A DNA stretch of 64,000 nucleotides, from positions 1 through 64,000 of the forward strand of contig JADNYJ010000139.1 in the NCBI GenBank assembly GCA_015501075.1, written 5' to 3'. Below the pieces are notes generated by a model. That model saw nothing but the letters and a program-made list of their open reading frames with translations, had not been told where the DNA came from and searched no databases. Position numbers and translations under genes: made by a program. Positions within the stretch are counted from its first letter, which is position 1. Every line of letters starts with the position of its first letter. Shown here one piece after another: positions 11,471-22,199 of this stretch. Origin of the DNA: Gymnopilus junonius (taxonomy: Eukaryota > Basidiomycota > Agaricomycetes > Agaricales > Galerinaceae).

Positions 11471-13772
11471 AACGTAAAGCAAGAAGCTCGCATGGTTTTA
11501 TAGGTGGCGTTAAGAAAGAACAGAGGAATATACTGCAAAGTGACCTGCACCTATAAAATGAGGGGTTTAATTGGAGGCCGTGTCCTTGAAAAAAAGGGGG
11601 GAAAGCCTACAAGGAAGAGATTCAACCAGCGACAACTTGAGGAGGCAGAGAGGACAGGACACCCCCTTTATATAAGAGGTCTTGTTTTCCGTACCCATCC
11701 GAAGAATGACAGTTGAAGCGCTAAGGATGTTCACGGCCCCGCAATTATTATCTGCATGGATAAACTATCCGCTATTTGTAATACATGAATCAGAAGGAAA
11801 TAAATGCCTTATATTATCATCGATCCATAGACCATTGAACCGTTTTGAATTTAATACGTCTCTGATTCGTCCTGGGTCAAGCGCATGAGCAGTCAGAATC
11901 TTAACTACGACGATGTTCCTGAACAGACTTACCGACCTCGACAACATCCATGACCTTTGTCATCCCCGTCTCATCAATGCCCCGAAACCCCCAATAGTAT
12001 AATAAGTTCCTTCACGAGCTACAAGGGCAGTTCGTTCCACCAGTTACACCAGTCATGGCCTGGATGGTGATGCCTACGAGTTGACAGCACAGTAGTATAA
12101 GATTTTGGCAAAATCTGCACAGAGTTGAGTCGCAAGAAAGTAGGGGCATACAGAACGCGTTACAGATGAAAGCATGCCCGCCAATTTGAGGTAACGAATA
12201 GCCAGTGAATAGGTGGTGGGAGGTCAGACAGAGGACTCCGGGAAGCTCCAGACAAATAAAAACAAAGGTACGCGTAAGCCGAACCGAACATCCCCACACG
12301 GTTGTCGGAATTCATCTTTACCGCGCTTTCCTCCACAGCAAGGCCGTCGCCTCCTCCCTACACCCACTGTCTCTGTAGGAGCAGTGCTCGAAGCTAAGCT
12401 AAAGTGCATTGGGTAAGAATCGAGTTGCTATATCTTGTCTTCGAGCTCATTCAACATCGTCTTGGAACTCTAGGACAGCGCGCCAGTGATCATTATCATG
12501 AAGACTCGTCAAGACCCACCTCATCGACGTTCGCACTTTTGTTTTTGAAATATACTTACTGATGCCACCGACCTCTTTGGATGTGATCAGTCCTTTTGAA
12601 GTCTCCTGCTGTACCATTAACGATGGACGATCTTTGACTAGCTGATAAATCGCACCGTATCGTAAACCGAGCGTGCTTCAAATCTCTGACGACACCTCTG
12701 GCTCTGCAACGGGATTCAATGATTCAAATCTAGATCGGAGTTCGTACGTGGTTAATACTTCAATTCTATAATTGATTCTTTTCCTATTGATACCGCAGAC
12801 TAGCTATCTTCACCACCTTATTTTACTGCTCTACGTTCATATTCGTCAAATTTCTTTGGAAGACACGCCTTTCACTATAAGCTCCCTATTCTAGTTATCA
12901 CCTGCCAGGAATCTGTTCATGACATTCACACCTCCAATTCTCTCGGTTCGATAGCGGGATGGATGTTTTAGGTGAGTGGACGTTATACTTTCAACAACTC
13001 CTCCTCCTCCTCTTCTTCTTCTTCGGATATGCCTATTCGGTAGAATCTTATCGCCCTACTTGATTTACATTCCCACCCCGTGGCATTTCCGTGCTTTTCT
13101 TTATTCCTTGAAATGCAGCCGGATGGGTCACATAATGTGGTATTTGAATTCTGGGTGCTTAACTTCTTAGCTTCTTGTTTCTTTCGAGAACGGCGTCCCT
13201 TCCCTGTCTTCTTTCAATGTCTTCTCTCGAGGCTGAACGAGCCCATTATTTCTTTCTTCTATAATGTACATCAAAGGCCATTGAGTTGCCCTTGTTTTGT
13301 TGGACTACCTCAGACCTGACAGTCTCATGCACTACTGGACAGCATAACGCCTATCCGAGCTCTGTGCCTTGTTCTTTGTTTCTCCTTATATTTTGTTGCT
13401 GTACCTTATAGATGTGAGGTTCAATTCATTCTTTTACTCTCTCCCGCGTTCTGTGCTTCTAGTTTTGACTTACATATGTACTTAAGATCGCTCCTTCATC
13501 ACTCCTTAAATGACTATATACCGTTAACCTTGATTATACGGGGCTGTAATGGGATATTGCTCTTCATCAATTTTGGGCACGCTCACTTTGCTCTTCTGAC
13601 TACGGAGATATGTTTTGGTAAGGTTGATAGAGTATGTACGTACCGAAGCACACCTCATTCACTGAACTGCAAATCTAGCACTTGGTGCTTCCTTATCATT
13701 TATAAATACGTCCTTGAACTAGAATTAATAGAACTCTCACACGACGTCTAACTCCACTCTCAGACCGCAACC
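11471..13772. other. Duplicated flank with no confident gene
   Basis: 11471-12618 matches 30783-31852. A 70-codon plus-strand frame (11504-11716) is open in both copies, but about 13 residues differ between them, which argues against a conserved protein. A minus-strand ATG at 12409 starts MHFSLASS in copy 1 and MRFSLASS in copy 2, with a 1-nt insertion disrupting it in copy 2. This could be a small secreted-protein relic. 12619-13772 is absent from copy 2; it is pyrimidine-rich on the + strand and holds the upstream region of the MYND gene. Confidence 0.45.
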
Positions 13773-14777
13773 ATGACCAGTCTCAACCCCAAAGAGACCG
13801 TCTTTCGCAGAGTCCTAGTGTATCCCGCCACAGATGACAAACCACGAATCGACGTCATGGCATTCAGCGTAGAAGGCGCCAATCACCCTCACGGATTCTA
13901 CACAACCGCACTAGACCTTCGCTCTTCATATGGCAAGTACATCAACGACGTCCACGTTAATCCATTGGGGGTCACCAACCAGCCAGACAAGCTCCTTGAA
14001 GGCGAATACTATATCTACTTCAACATCAACGTCAGACTGCCCCTCAATCGCTGTGCTGCACGTGTGCTCGGAGTCGATCCCAAGCGCCCTGGTGGGAAGC
14101 CATTCTATCGAGGCGACATCTTTGTTGCGAAGGAACAGCTCTGGCCTGTCCCATTAGTCAGAGGCGGCGGAAATCACAGGCTCTGGCTCGATTGCACTCC
14201 AGGAATGATATCCATGATGGATATTTTTTTGAGGCAAAACGTTGGAAGGATGGACAATATACTGAATGAAGAGAAAGAGTTCCTTGAGATGGAAAGTGGG
14301 TCGATCGACTTTGATTAGATTTTCCAATGATTTATACGCTCAAGTATCTTCAGAGAGGGACAAGAACACTGTTTTCGGACAATGGATAAGGTCACTTTCA
14401 CCCGAGACGAAATACCCGTACAAAGGTTCTGATGCGCGGCTCGACTTACTTCTACAGGCCATAAATTGAGCTGATTTTTTTTTCATTGCGTATTTTAGAT
14501 CGAACAGAACGCACGGTTGCAGAAATGCAGAAATACAGTATGCCCTTTCCATCCATTCAGCAGCAGAACAGCTACCTGATATTTAACGCCATATGCAGGT
14601 GATAGACAAATCGCGCGGGACGCGAGGAGAGGGAACTGCATGACGTGCGGAAAGGACGCTCAGTCGGATTTGAAGGTCTGTTCTGGATGCAAGGTAGCAA
14701 AATATTGCTCGAAACAGTGTCAGAAGGAGGACTGGAAAAATCATAAAAAGGAATGCACCATCACAGGGAGAAATTAG
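13773..14777 (+). CDS. MYND-type zinc finger protein
   Basis: Exons 13773-14295, 14499-14537 and 14599-14777 (junctions in phase 1) give 246 residues. The ATG sits in a good context (CAACCATGACC). The first 174 residues form an unrecognised domain, beginning MTSLNPKETVFRRVLVYPA and containing HPHGFYTTALDLRSSYG. The C-terminus is a complete MYND finger: NCMTCGKDA, VCSGCKVAKYCSKQC and WKNHKKEC supply the C-x2-C, C-x2-C, C-x3-C and H-x3-C ligands. MYND fingers bind proline-rich partners, often in transcriptional regulation. The first intron (203 nt) is long for this genome, so that junction is least sure; its donor is GTGGGT here and GTAGGT in the second copy. That copy, at 31856-32391, is truncated. 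Confidence 0.75.
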
Positions 14778-15407
14778 GGACAAGTACCATAGTAGGAGTC
14801 CCGGAGAACAGGGGCCATTGTGTATGTGCGTTTTGTTTGGTAATGTAGTAGAGATGATAAAGGGATGGTGAACCTTCTTCGACGAGTGACTCGAGTTGAA
14901 CAGATGCTGTCGGCAACGAAAAATCGGAAGGAGAGTGCATATAGTACGTCGACTTGTCCACAACGGCTGAGACTAAAACACGAAAGAAAAGGTGAAAAAA
15001 AAAAAGAAATCAGACATCGAAATGGACACAGAAGCCAGCGTGAAGTATGTACCATCACGCTCGACTCGACACGCGATGGGTAATAAGAAGGGCCGGGATG
15101 AAAGCAGGCGAAACCAGTGCACTGAACTGGGAGCACTATGAAGGCGGAAGGGAAATTGACAAGGAGAGGGAGGGTCGAAGATAGCACCATGGATCGCTGA
15201 GGCGGTTGGATAGGTGTATCAACAAGACAGCTGTGAACAAAGGAGTTGGGATTCGGATGGAAGCCAAAAAGAGAACACACCTCTCCTAGTCCAATGCGCT
15301 CTCTCTATCCATCTCAAGCCCATTCCTCTCGAGTCGCAACAAGAACCACTAGGTCTCTTCAACCGTCAACGTTCTGTGATACATAGGTGCATGATATCGC
15401 GACCGCG
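14778..15407. other. Segment absent from copy 2, no gene recognised
   Basis: This 630-bp stretch follows the MYND stop and has no counterpart in copy 2, which jumps from the finger exon directly to the sequence at 15408. Minus-strand open frames here are rich in Ser, Phe and Leu and look like composition effects. No domain is seen. Confidence 0.4.
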
Positions 15408-16843
15408 ATTGCCTTCGACAGAGAGCGGGCATAGCAACAGATAGCCATAACTCGAGTTGAAGGTCGTGGGACGTGTTTACTGGAGTTCAGGATGGGATCG
15501 GCTAGGTGGGGAGGTAGAATGAGCGACTGTATGCACAGTAACAGGCAGCCAAGAGTTCCTCCGAGTCTGCGGCGCCTTCCTCTCCTGTTCCCCACTATCC
15601 TAACAATCCAATCTCATATGAGGCAATCGATGGAATTACAGTGCGTAAGTAGCTCCCGTTGTCCCGCCATGTCCCTTATCAACATTATGCTTACCAGGTG
15701 GCTAAGCAGTTCTTCCTTCTCAGCTCGGGTGCCAGGTGCTTATCCGATTCGATGACCGCTCTCATTCGCCCATTTCCTTGTTGAACTCTCTTAGCACACC
15801 CATGGTCCATTTCCACCCATCCATACTTGAGCTCGCTTTCTCCCCAAAATCCTCCGTCGTGTTGATTTGCCTAACAGTTATTGTCACCAGGGGCTGCCTT
15901 CTTGCTTTATCAGGCTGATGAGGATGTGGACCACACTTCAATCAGGTATGATGGCTGCTGTGGAAAAGGTCGATGTGCGTCCTATACTACTCTACTTTCC
16001 TCATATCAAGTCCTTCTTCTTCCTATCTTAGATACTTACCTCAAACCTCAGATACGAACACTACCACCTCGCCGCCCTTCCGGCCTGGTAGTGGTAAACT
16101 CCCTCTTCGATCTCTCATCCTCCAGGTAAGTAGCCAGGAAATCCATTCCCCATCGCATTTTCCAGTCCAGTCCTTCTCCTATATGCCTGTTCATTATGAA
16201 ACCAGCTTATCACCCTTGCCGGAAGGCCGTGTTCATGCGCTGCTCATCATTTTCCTTCATCTGCTCTTCGTTAGCTTTGCCTTTTCTATGATTCTCCGAG
16301 GCAGGTCTCGAACTGGCTTCCTCCTCCTCTATTTTGTTTCCAGGATACATTTTTTTCATTCCAATCCCTGATCCTCCGGCATTCCATTCCACCCTGCCTG
16401 GTCTGTCGCTCAGAGGGCGTTATGTTGATCATGAACAAGACGGACTGTCCGAGAATTCTGCGTATTCATATCTTTCCTTATTAATTCTGCAACCTCCGTC
16501 TTGGAGATATTTAGTAGCCTCCTCCGGCGACAAGCACATGCGAGTGGATAAGTAGCCTAGACGATGGATGATTGTTCATCATGATTTATTTAATGACATT
16601 TCACATTCATTTCTTTCTTTCTTTCATTTCTTTCTTTTTTTTTGGCGAGGTTCAACTGAACTGATTTCTTTTCCTATTTCTCTCTTTTCAAATTCCTCGC
16701 ACTCGATATCCGAATTGTGCCATGATCTCTCCTGAAGTTTTACGATCACTCGCACACGAGATGGACTATCCACAGAAGATGTAATCATATCTACATTCTC
16801 TCGATGGACTTATCTTCTCAAGTTGTTATTGGAATGCTCCAAG
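15408..16843 (+). other. Near-identical duplicated block with possible small exons
   Basis: 15408-16456 differs from 32393-33440 at only about five positions by eye, far fewer than neighbouring duplicated DNA. Possible tiny exons on the + strand are 15618-15644 (ATG, nine codons, GTAAGT donor) and 15698-15735. A frame near 15893-15945 reads GAAFLLYQADEDVDHTSIR, ending at a GTATGA donor. I cannot chain them into one uninterrupted protein. It may be a diverged multi-exon gene or simply a recent gene-conversion tract. Confidence 0.35.
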
Positions 16844-17803
16844 CAAGGGGTTGACAGCCGAAAAGTCCGAGACAACGACTACCCAGCCTGGGTGGGGGTG
16901 GGTTAGCACGGGGTCCTGGTCAGGGTCCTCCATATCAGGAAGGACGGCTGCAATGCCGGACTATTTTTGTCAAAGCATTACCCTCGCCGTCTGCTGGACG
17001 CAGCACGCTCTCTTGGGCTTTCTCCTCAGCGCGATCATATATTCCCAACAATTTAAAGTGATTTTTGTGAATTTAGAGTACAAATGTAGATTTATCTATG
17101 TTTCTTTGATGGAGATGGCCGTCTTGAGACTAAGGATGCTTGCGAAGCATCAGATGACCCTCTCTTGCGCGACTCTCCTTCGACTGGGGCTTCAATTGGG
17201 TCACTGTCCGGCACCTGGTTCATTTCGCTCCATTTGTTGGTATAATTTGAAGGTATTTCCCTCATTTCTTCCTCAAAACGTGGGATTCTTCTTTTCAATG
17301 CATTTTTTCTTTCGGTAATGGTTTGTCATATTGTTGAGTGAATGCTCTGGGCCGAGAGCGATGAGAGTACCACATAAATCGCATTGCGCAAACAGTTTAC
17401 CGCGATCTTCCCCGCATTCTGGGAAGACTTTGAGTTGATTGAGTCTTCCATTTTCGACGCGAAAGTCTATGTGCTCAAGTGGATTTGTTTCAACAGCCAC
17501 AATCACCTTGTTATGAGTCAGCATTCTTGTAGCAGAGCAAAGGAGGAGTATAGAAAAGAGGAATAATCAAATTTTATTATCCAAGCAAGAGCTATATATG
17601 AGTAAATTGCAAAGAAAAAGCTTGGAGAAAGCCCAAGAGAGCGTGCTGTCCAGCAGACAGCGAGGGTAATGCTTTGACAAAAATAGTCCGGCATTGCAGC
17701 TGTCCTTCCTGATATGGAGGACCCTGACCAGGACCCCGTGCTAACCCACCCCCACCCAGGCTGGGTAGTCGTTGTCTCGGACTTTTCGGCTGTCAACCCC
17801 TTG
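16844..17803. mobile_element. DNA transposon with ~180-bp inverted repeats and 8-bp TSD
   Basis: The inverted repeats begin CAAGGGGTTGACAGCCG and extend about 182 bp with two mismatches and a 2-nt indel. A perfect 8-bp target duplication, GCTCCAAG, lies at 16836-16843 and 17804-17811. The second duplication copy shows the empty site (ACTCCAAG near 33840), proving insertion after duplication or loss from copy 2. The interior carries a fragment of a BED-finger protein. The 8-bp duplication suggests hAT, although such long inverted repeats are unusual for that group. Confidence 0.9.
17092..17524 (-). pseudogene. BED-type zinc finger transposase fragment
   Basis: Two overlapping minus-strand frames (17524-17273 and 17298-17092) look like one protein broken by a frameshift near 17285. 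The first holds CDLCGTLIALG followed by MTNHYRKKKC. The C-x2-C with H-x5-C spacing is that of a BED finger, the DNA-binding N-terminus of hAT-type transposases. The second part is Ser/Pro/Lys-rich, with GESRKRGSSDASQ. The catalytic domain is absent, so the element is non-autonomous. Confidence 0.6.
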
Positions 17804-17811
17804 GCTCCAAG

Positions 17812-20800
17812 TGATAAATGATGGATGGGAGCCTGTGGGGGGGGTTGGAGGTGCTAAGGTTCATTTTACACCCCCACGATCCAACCCGCGATCAATCCGC
17901 GAGGCCTTGAGGACTCATTCCTTGAAGTTAAAGTTCACCTTGAAACTTTTTTGTTTTCCTCCACCTCGAGTAGTCCAGAAGTTCAGTTCACATATACAAG
18001 CCAGTTTCTGACTGAAAAATCTGAGTAAGGTAACTGACATCTCTTCGTAGAGATCTGACCAAGCGCAAGGTTACACCGTGCCACCGGTAGTATCAACATC
18101 ACTGTGTCTCCTTGATGATTTCGCTGTTCCTCTTTCTCTTTCCTTTCCTGTTCTTGTATTACACAAGTCTTTTATCTTCGTTCATGGATGGAAGTGGAAG
18201 TTCCACTTTCTTACTCCCGTGCGCTCTTTTCCAACTTTATTTTTGGTTCGTTCATTTTAATTGTCTGACAACACATGCGCTTATCTTCAACGGCATAGTC
18301 ATACAGTCACAGTCAAGGAAGTGAATACTCGTTCAGTGGATCCAGTTAGATCTGTCCAAATTTCAAAGATAAGGTTCCGACACGAAACGCAAGATGCTCA
18401 TTGAAAGAAACAAAACTGCGCCTTGTACAATGGAGGAAATTCCGGCCATGATAATTCAGATAAATACGAACTCAGTTATGTATGAAGCTGTAGATAGAAC
18501 AAAAAATCCGCAAGCCTAGTCCCGATCAGATATAATTCGAGATAAGAATGGACCAGCGGGGGTTTATCTGAATTCCAACCCTGATTTCTGAGATGAAAGC
18601 GTGAAACCTTGAAGAACTGGCCCGATTGATCCTTGACATTGTGAGGGTCGCCCTCAGACTGTCCCTGTAAATCGGATAAAATATAAATTTATTGGGCAAC
18701 TTACCGAGTGATGCGCACAAGAATTATGGTACCGCGTGATGCACCATTGCACCATTATCTCGACTCGAGCGACAAATTTCCAAATAAGGAAGTGTCCTCA
18801 TCAAGCACATGAGCATGTAACAACTCTTCTGAATTTCAAACGGGTTCGAAAATCAAATATCCACCCTATCTTCCAACGTTATCATGCTATCCATCAACAA
18901 GCTGACTCATTTCTGAGCCTTGGCCTTACAAATCCGACTCTCCTATAATTTTCCTCCTTCTTATCTGGGCCAATTTCAATTTCTTTCAGTAGACTAGACC
19001 CGTCTATTCCTTTCTAAACCATTCACCTGACCTTATCTGTGGATTACAGAGCATAATAATTAGTAAGGCGATGAGCCCGCAGCAAAATCAGCTCTAGAAT
19101 AGACCTTTTATTTCAAATTTCGCTTTTCACCTCTTTTTCTCTCCTCAAACTTGACCCTTTCTCTACAGTAGCTACAGTATAAATACTGGTACAGTGTACC
19201 ATAGCTACTCAGTGAATTTAGTACCGATCCACTCACCAAAGAAACAAAGAAATCAGCCAATTAACGGGCCAACCACCTCAAAATCTCATTTATCTCATTC
19301 TCAAATGGTTATCTTATCACGTCTTATCAAAGCGTGATTGGATTAATCCCTACTCTACAAATTAAATCCCTATCTAAACTACGCTTTTGGTCCCTCATCA
19401 GATGGAGTCTGATTCCGAGTCCCATTCCGGACTTCCGAAACTTCCTCGCATTTACAACGTACTATGGAGTTTCGACCGCTTCGGGATATCATATCTGTGA
19501 CTGCTCTTATTAGTGAGCTGGCTGCTGGAAGATCTGATAAACGTGATGTATGGCTGAAATGACGTCAAGGAAAGCATGGTCGGTGAGGGGCTCAAATATC
19601 GAATGTCCAGGGTACTCTATAGAGAAAAACTCAGAGCTAGGATTCACAGAGGGGAACCACGAGAGCGAGACATAAGCCAGGAACTCGACGAACCTAAGAG
19701 AGCATGAGGTGAGTAGGGGAGAGGAGCACAGTTGAGGAGAAAACAATAACGGGTGGTATCATCGACTGGAATCTGGAAGCCGTAGCCAAATAAGACTAAA
19801 GCTCATGTAATCCTTAGGCAGACCTTGTGCCGACTCCCGACTCCTGAGCCCACACCTTCATCCATCCATCCAAAGACGCCTCTTTCTTCCACTCTCTTTT
19901 TGTGATACCATCAAAGGAAACATATGGGTGCACAGTTGGTAATAGGTATGCAAAATACTACTCCACAACTCGCATCTGCTTACTATGGCACCCAACGTGC
20001 CAGGCTCCAGCTCGCCATGCTCCTCCGCGGTTTAAGGGTCTGTCTTTAAGACCTATCTCTTCCGGAATTGTACTCTACAGAATGATAACCGGCTGGTTGC
20101 TCCGCACTCTATGCATACATCGTGTTTGACACTGAGCAGAGTTCTTTCTGTGTGCCTTCTGGAGTGCCTCGTGTCAATTGGGTATTCTTCTATGCCACAC
20201 TCCTTTCAGCGTACACTTTCAGTGTGCCTCACTGTATTATCATGCTAATTGCCTTCTTTATCTCCCCTGCCTTCTTGTCTACCACAATCTCTGGTTCTAA
20301 TGCCGCCTTCGCCCCATTTGCGCATATTATAACTGTTGTCGACCAAATCTTTCGGTCGTGCTGAGATTTAGGTTTGGGCATGACTGGGTTTGAAGGGCCG
20401 AGGCGAATTCACTCTAAAAGTGGGTCTCACTATGTTGCTTCCTTGAAAAAACAGTGCAACTAATCGTTGCTAACCCTTCACTTCAATCGCGCTTCCTCAT
20501 TCCACTTCCGCTGATCCACCATCACCTCTTGAAAAGATCTTAGGTGAGTACGCCATTACTTCCATGTCCAAACCTAGGATCTACTATACGATCCACAGTC
20601 ATCATGCCCAATGTGTCACTTGGAGATGATATGTTGTCTACATTAATGAGGTGATAAGCCAGAAGTGTATCCTTCATTACCATGACTTCATCTCATTTGT
20701 GGAGTGTTGTACCATTGTCTTCAAGTGAACAAGTTAGTGATGGGTTCGATATATTCTTTCATGTGCATTTTATTTCGTACCCCATGGGATATACTCGTTT

Positions 20801-20997
20801 CAGTTATAGGAAGCGTCCGCAGGTCGTATCTGGCCGGATCTCCGAATTCTCCGTACCTTAAGAAATTCTTTGCTCATCCAAGCAGGAAGCCACCCTGATC
20901 TTCTATTCCTCGCTAGGTTTCGCAGTTATACCACTGACTTTACCACCACGTGGCATCCGGCGTGTTATTCATCACCTCATTCCCTGATGGATTCGCA
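17812..20997. other. Duplicated intergenic region with indels
   Basis: This matches 33848-36068 except for 18637-19455 (about 815 bp) and 20040-20213 (about 175 bp), which occur only here. The first extra piece contains a palindromic stretch near 19165-19210 (TAGCTACAGTATAAATACTG and neighbours). It has no clear terminal repeats or target duplication. One conserved minus-strand frame at 19693-19510 is listed separately. No other gene is recognised. Confidence 0.4.
19510..19693 (-). CDS. Possible last exon of an unknown gene, present in both copies
   Basis: After a TCTTAG acceptor at 19694-19696 the minus strand reads FVEFLAYVSLSWF and then EYPGHSIFEPLTDHAFLDV, ending QQPAH and a stop. The second copy, at about 34910-34727, keeps the same frame, length and stop with mostly mild substitutions (for example VISAIHHVYQIF against VVSAVHHAYRIF). 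That is consistent with past coding. Upstream, a stretch reading FGYGFQIPVDDTTRYCF on the same strand may be the preceding exon. The family is not recognised. Confidence 0.3.
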
Positions 20998-21005
20998 CTG
21001 GTTTC

Positions 21006-21888
21006 CAGTGTTGTCTTGACCCGTCAATGCCGGTCAATAGAAGTCATCATGTCAAAGGGTCCATCAAACTTTGACGGGTCAGTCAATAGTTGTTGATGGG
21101 TCAATGTCACATGTTTACTATAAACGATTAGATTAGATATCTTCTAGTTATGCCTACTTCGCGGCTCATATCGCGAACTAATTGGACTTTGAGGAGGAAG
21201 AAAATATGATGCCCTCTCATTCGAGCTCTCTTTCTGCCTTCCAACACTCATTCACTCCCTAGCCATCGACAATGCTGCCAAAATCACCCTTGTGGGATCA
21301 CTTCTACAGCAACAGAACCAAGTATAAGACTGATCAGTCCCACCCTAATGTGTTCTGCAAATATTGCGTCCGTATACACATTCTCAAGTTGCAAGCTTTG
21401 GATAAAGAGGCTGTCCTTCATGGTCACCGCGCATCCATCCAGGACGAGCAGACATTAGTGAATGAAGGTTCGTAGCTAATGGTGTTTTACCATGTAAAGA
21501 GACGTGATCTTGTTTAAAAAAAAACAGGTACTGCAGTTTGTCGCATGCATGATTCTGTGGAATGCAGCCAATAATCCGCAATGTGAACACACCATGACTC
21601 CGCTTCGACTCTTTGCTTCAAAAACTTATATAGATATTGCTCTTTGATTTATAGACTATGTATGAACTATCTATTGTGTTTGCATATCTAATAATTTGAT
21701 GAAACGATGTGTTTTGACAGTTTTGGGGTATCAGAGGAGGACAAAACAGGACCGGCAGTGAAAAATAACTGGGATACCAGTATCCCACGACAGCCATTGA
21801 CCCCGTCTGTCAAAATGTTTGACTTGATGGCTGTCATTGACTTGACTCATTGACAGATGAGGTCAGACCCCCATCAGTGACAACACTG
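21006..21888. mobile_element. Non-autonomous hAT-like element (883 bp)
   Basis: The ends are CAGTGTTGTC and its inverted copy GACAACACTG. The flanks are CTGGTTTC (20998-21005) and CTGGTTTT (21889-21896), an 8-bp target duplication with one C-to-T change. Copy 2 has the uninterrupted site CTGGTTTCGAGAAC near 36070, so this is a real insertion with a known empty site. The interior is rich in TTGAC/GTCAA repeats and carries a BED-finger-like N-terminus. Confidence 0.88.
21272..21475 (+). pseudogene. hAT transposase N-terminal fragment (BED-like)
   Basis: The frame begins MLPKSPLWDHFYSNRTKYK and continues HPNVFCKYC, the W-x-x-F and C-x2-C beginning of a BED finger as seen in basidiomycete hAT transposases. 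It ends after QTLVNEGS. The next putative exon after an AACAG acceptor near 21528 carries stops within about 15 codons. No catalytic region follows before the element ends, so this is a truncated remnant. Confidence 0.55.
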
Positions 21889-21986
21889 CTGGTTTTGAGA
21901 ACAAGAATCAAGGTCCAAGCATGACCCTTTTTTCTGATATTTGTGTATTGGAAAAGTCCAAGCGTCTTCTTCCCCTTATCTCTCTT

Positions 21987-22199
21987 CGTTCTTGTTGACA
22001 TGATAAGTGTCCATGTGACTACATCACATGACTCACATGACACGCGTGATCAGACACGTCTATACGTGACTAGATCCAGTGACGACAGAGTATCACAGTC
22101 ATCTTATATGACTAAAACATGTGATCACTTAGTGAGCATATTACTCATCTCATAAGTAGATATTAGTAATTACATAGTAATTAGCTGAGTAATTGCCTT
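21987..22199. promoter_or_regulatory. Cluster of CACATG/CACGTG-like palindromic motifs
   Basis: Immediately right of the duplication breakpoint, about 150 bp contain many copies of GTGAC/GTCAC, CACATGA and ACGTGA words in both orientations (for example ACATCACATGACTCACATGA). The position just upstream of the retroelement ORF suggests the remains of a long terminal repeat with repeated transcription-factor sites. No second LTR copy was found in the window, so this is inference. Confidence 0.35.

Larger units (their letters stand above)
8128..21986 (+). repeat. Segmental duplication, copy 1
   Basis: This block is colinear with 28097-36170. Matching pieces are about 8128-9560 with 28097-29550, 11080-12618 with 29656-31852, 14216-14747 with 31856-32391, 15408-16843 with 32393-33847, 17804-18636 with 33842-34673, 19456-20039 with 34674-35251, and 20214-21986 with 35252-36170. 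Gaps are transposon insertions in copy 1 or deletions in either copy. The right boundary coincides with the start of the Copia-like fragment. Confidence 0.9.

Noticed and set aside
11504..11716. 70-codon frame open in both duplication copies (also 30816-31028)
   Set aside because: About 13 of 70 residues differ, several radically, which is not what a conserved small protein would show. It more likely lies in the upstream region of the peptidase gene.
11888..12420. Cysteine-rich minus-strand frames suggesting a hydrophobin or small toxin-like protein
   Set aside because: The cysteine spacing does not fit the eight-cysteine hydrophobin pattern, and frames break differently in the two copies.
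16851..17318. 155-codon plus-strand frame at the left end of the 960-bp transposon
   Set aside because: Its first ~50 residues repeat exactly on the opposite strand at 17796 because both lie in the inverted terminal repeats. It is a repeat artefact, not a gene.
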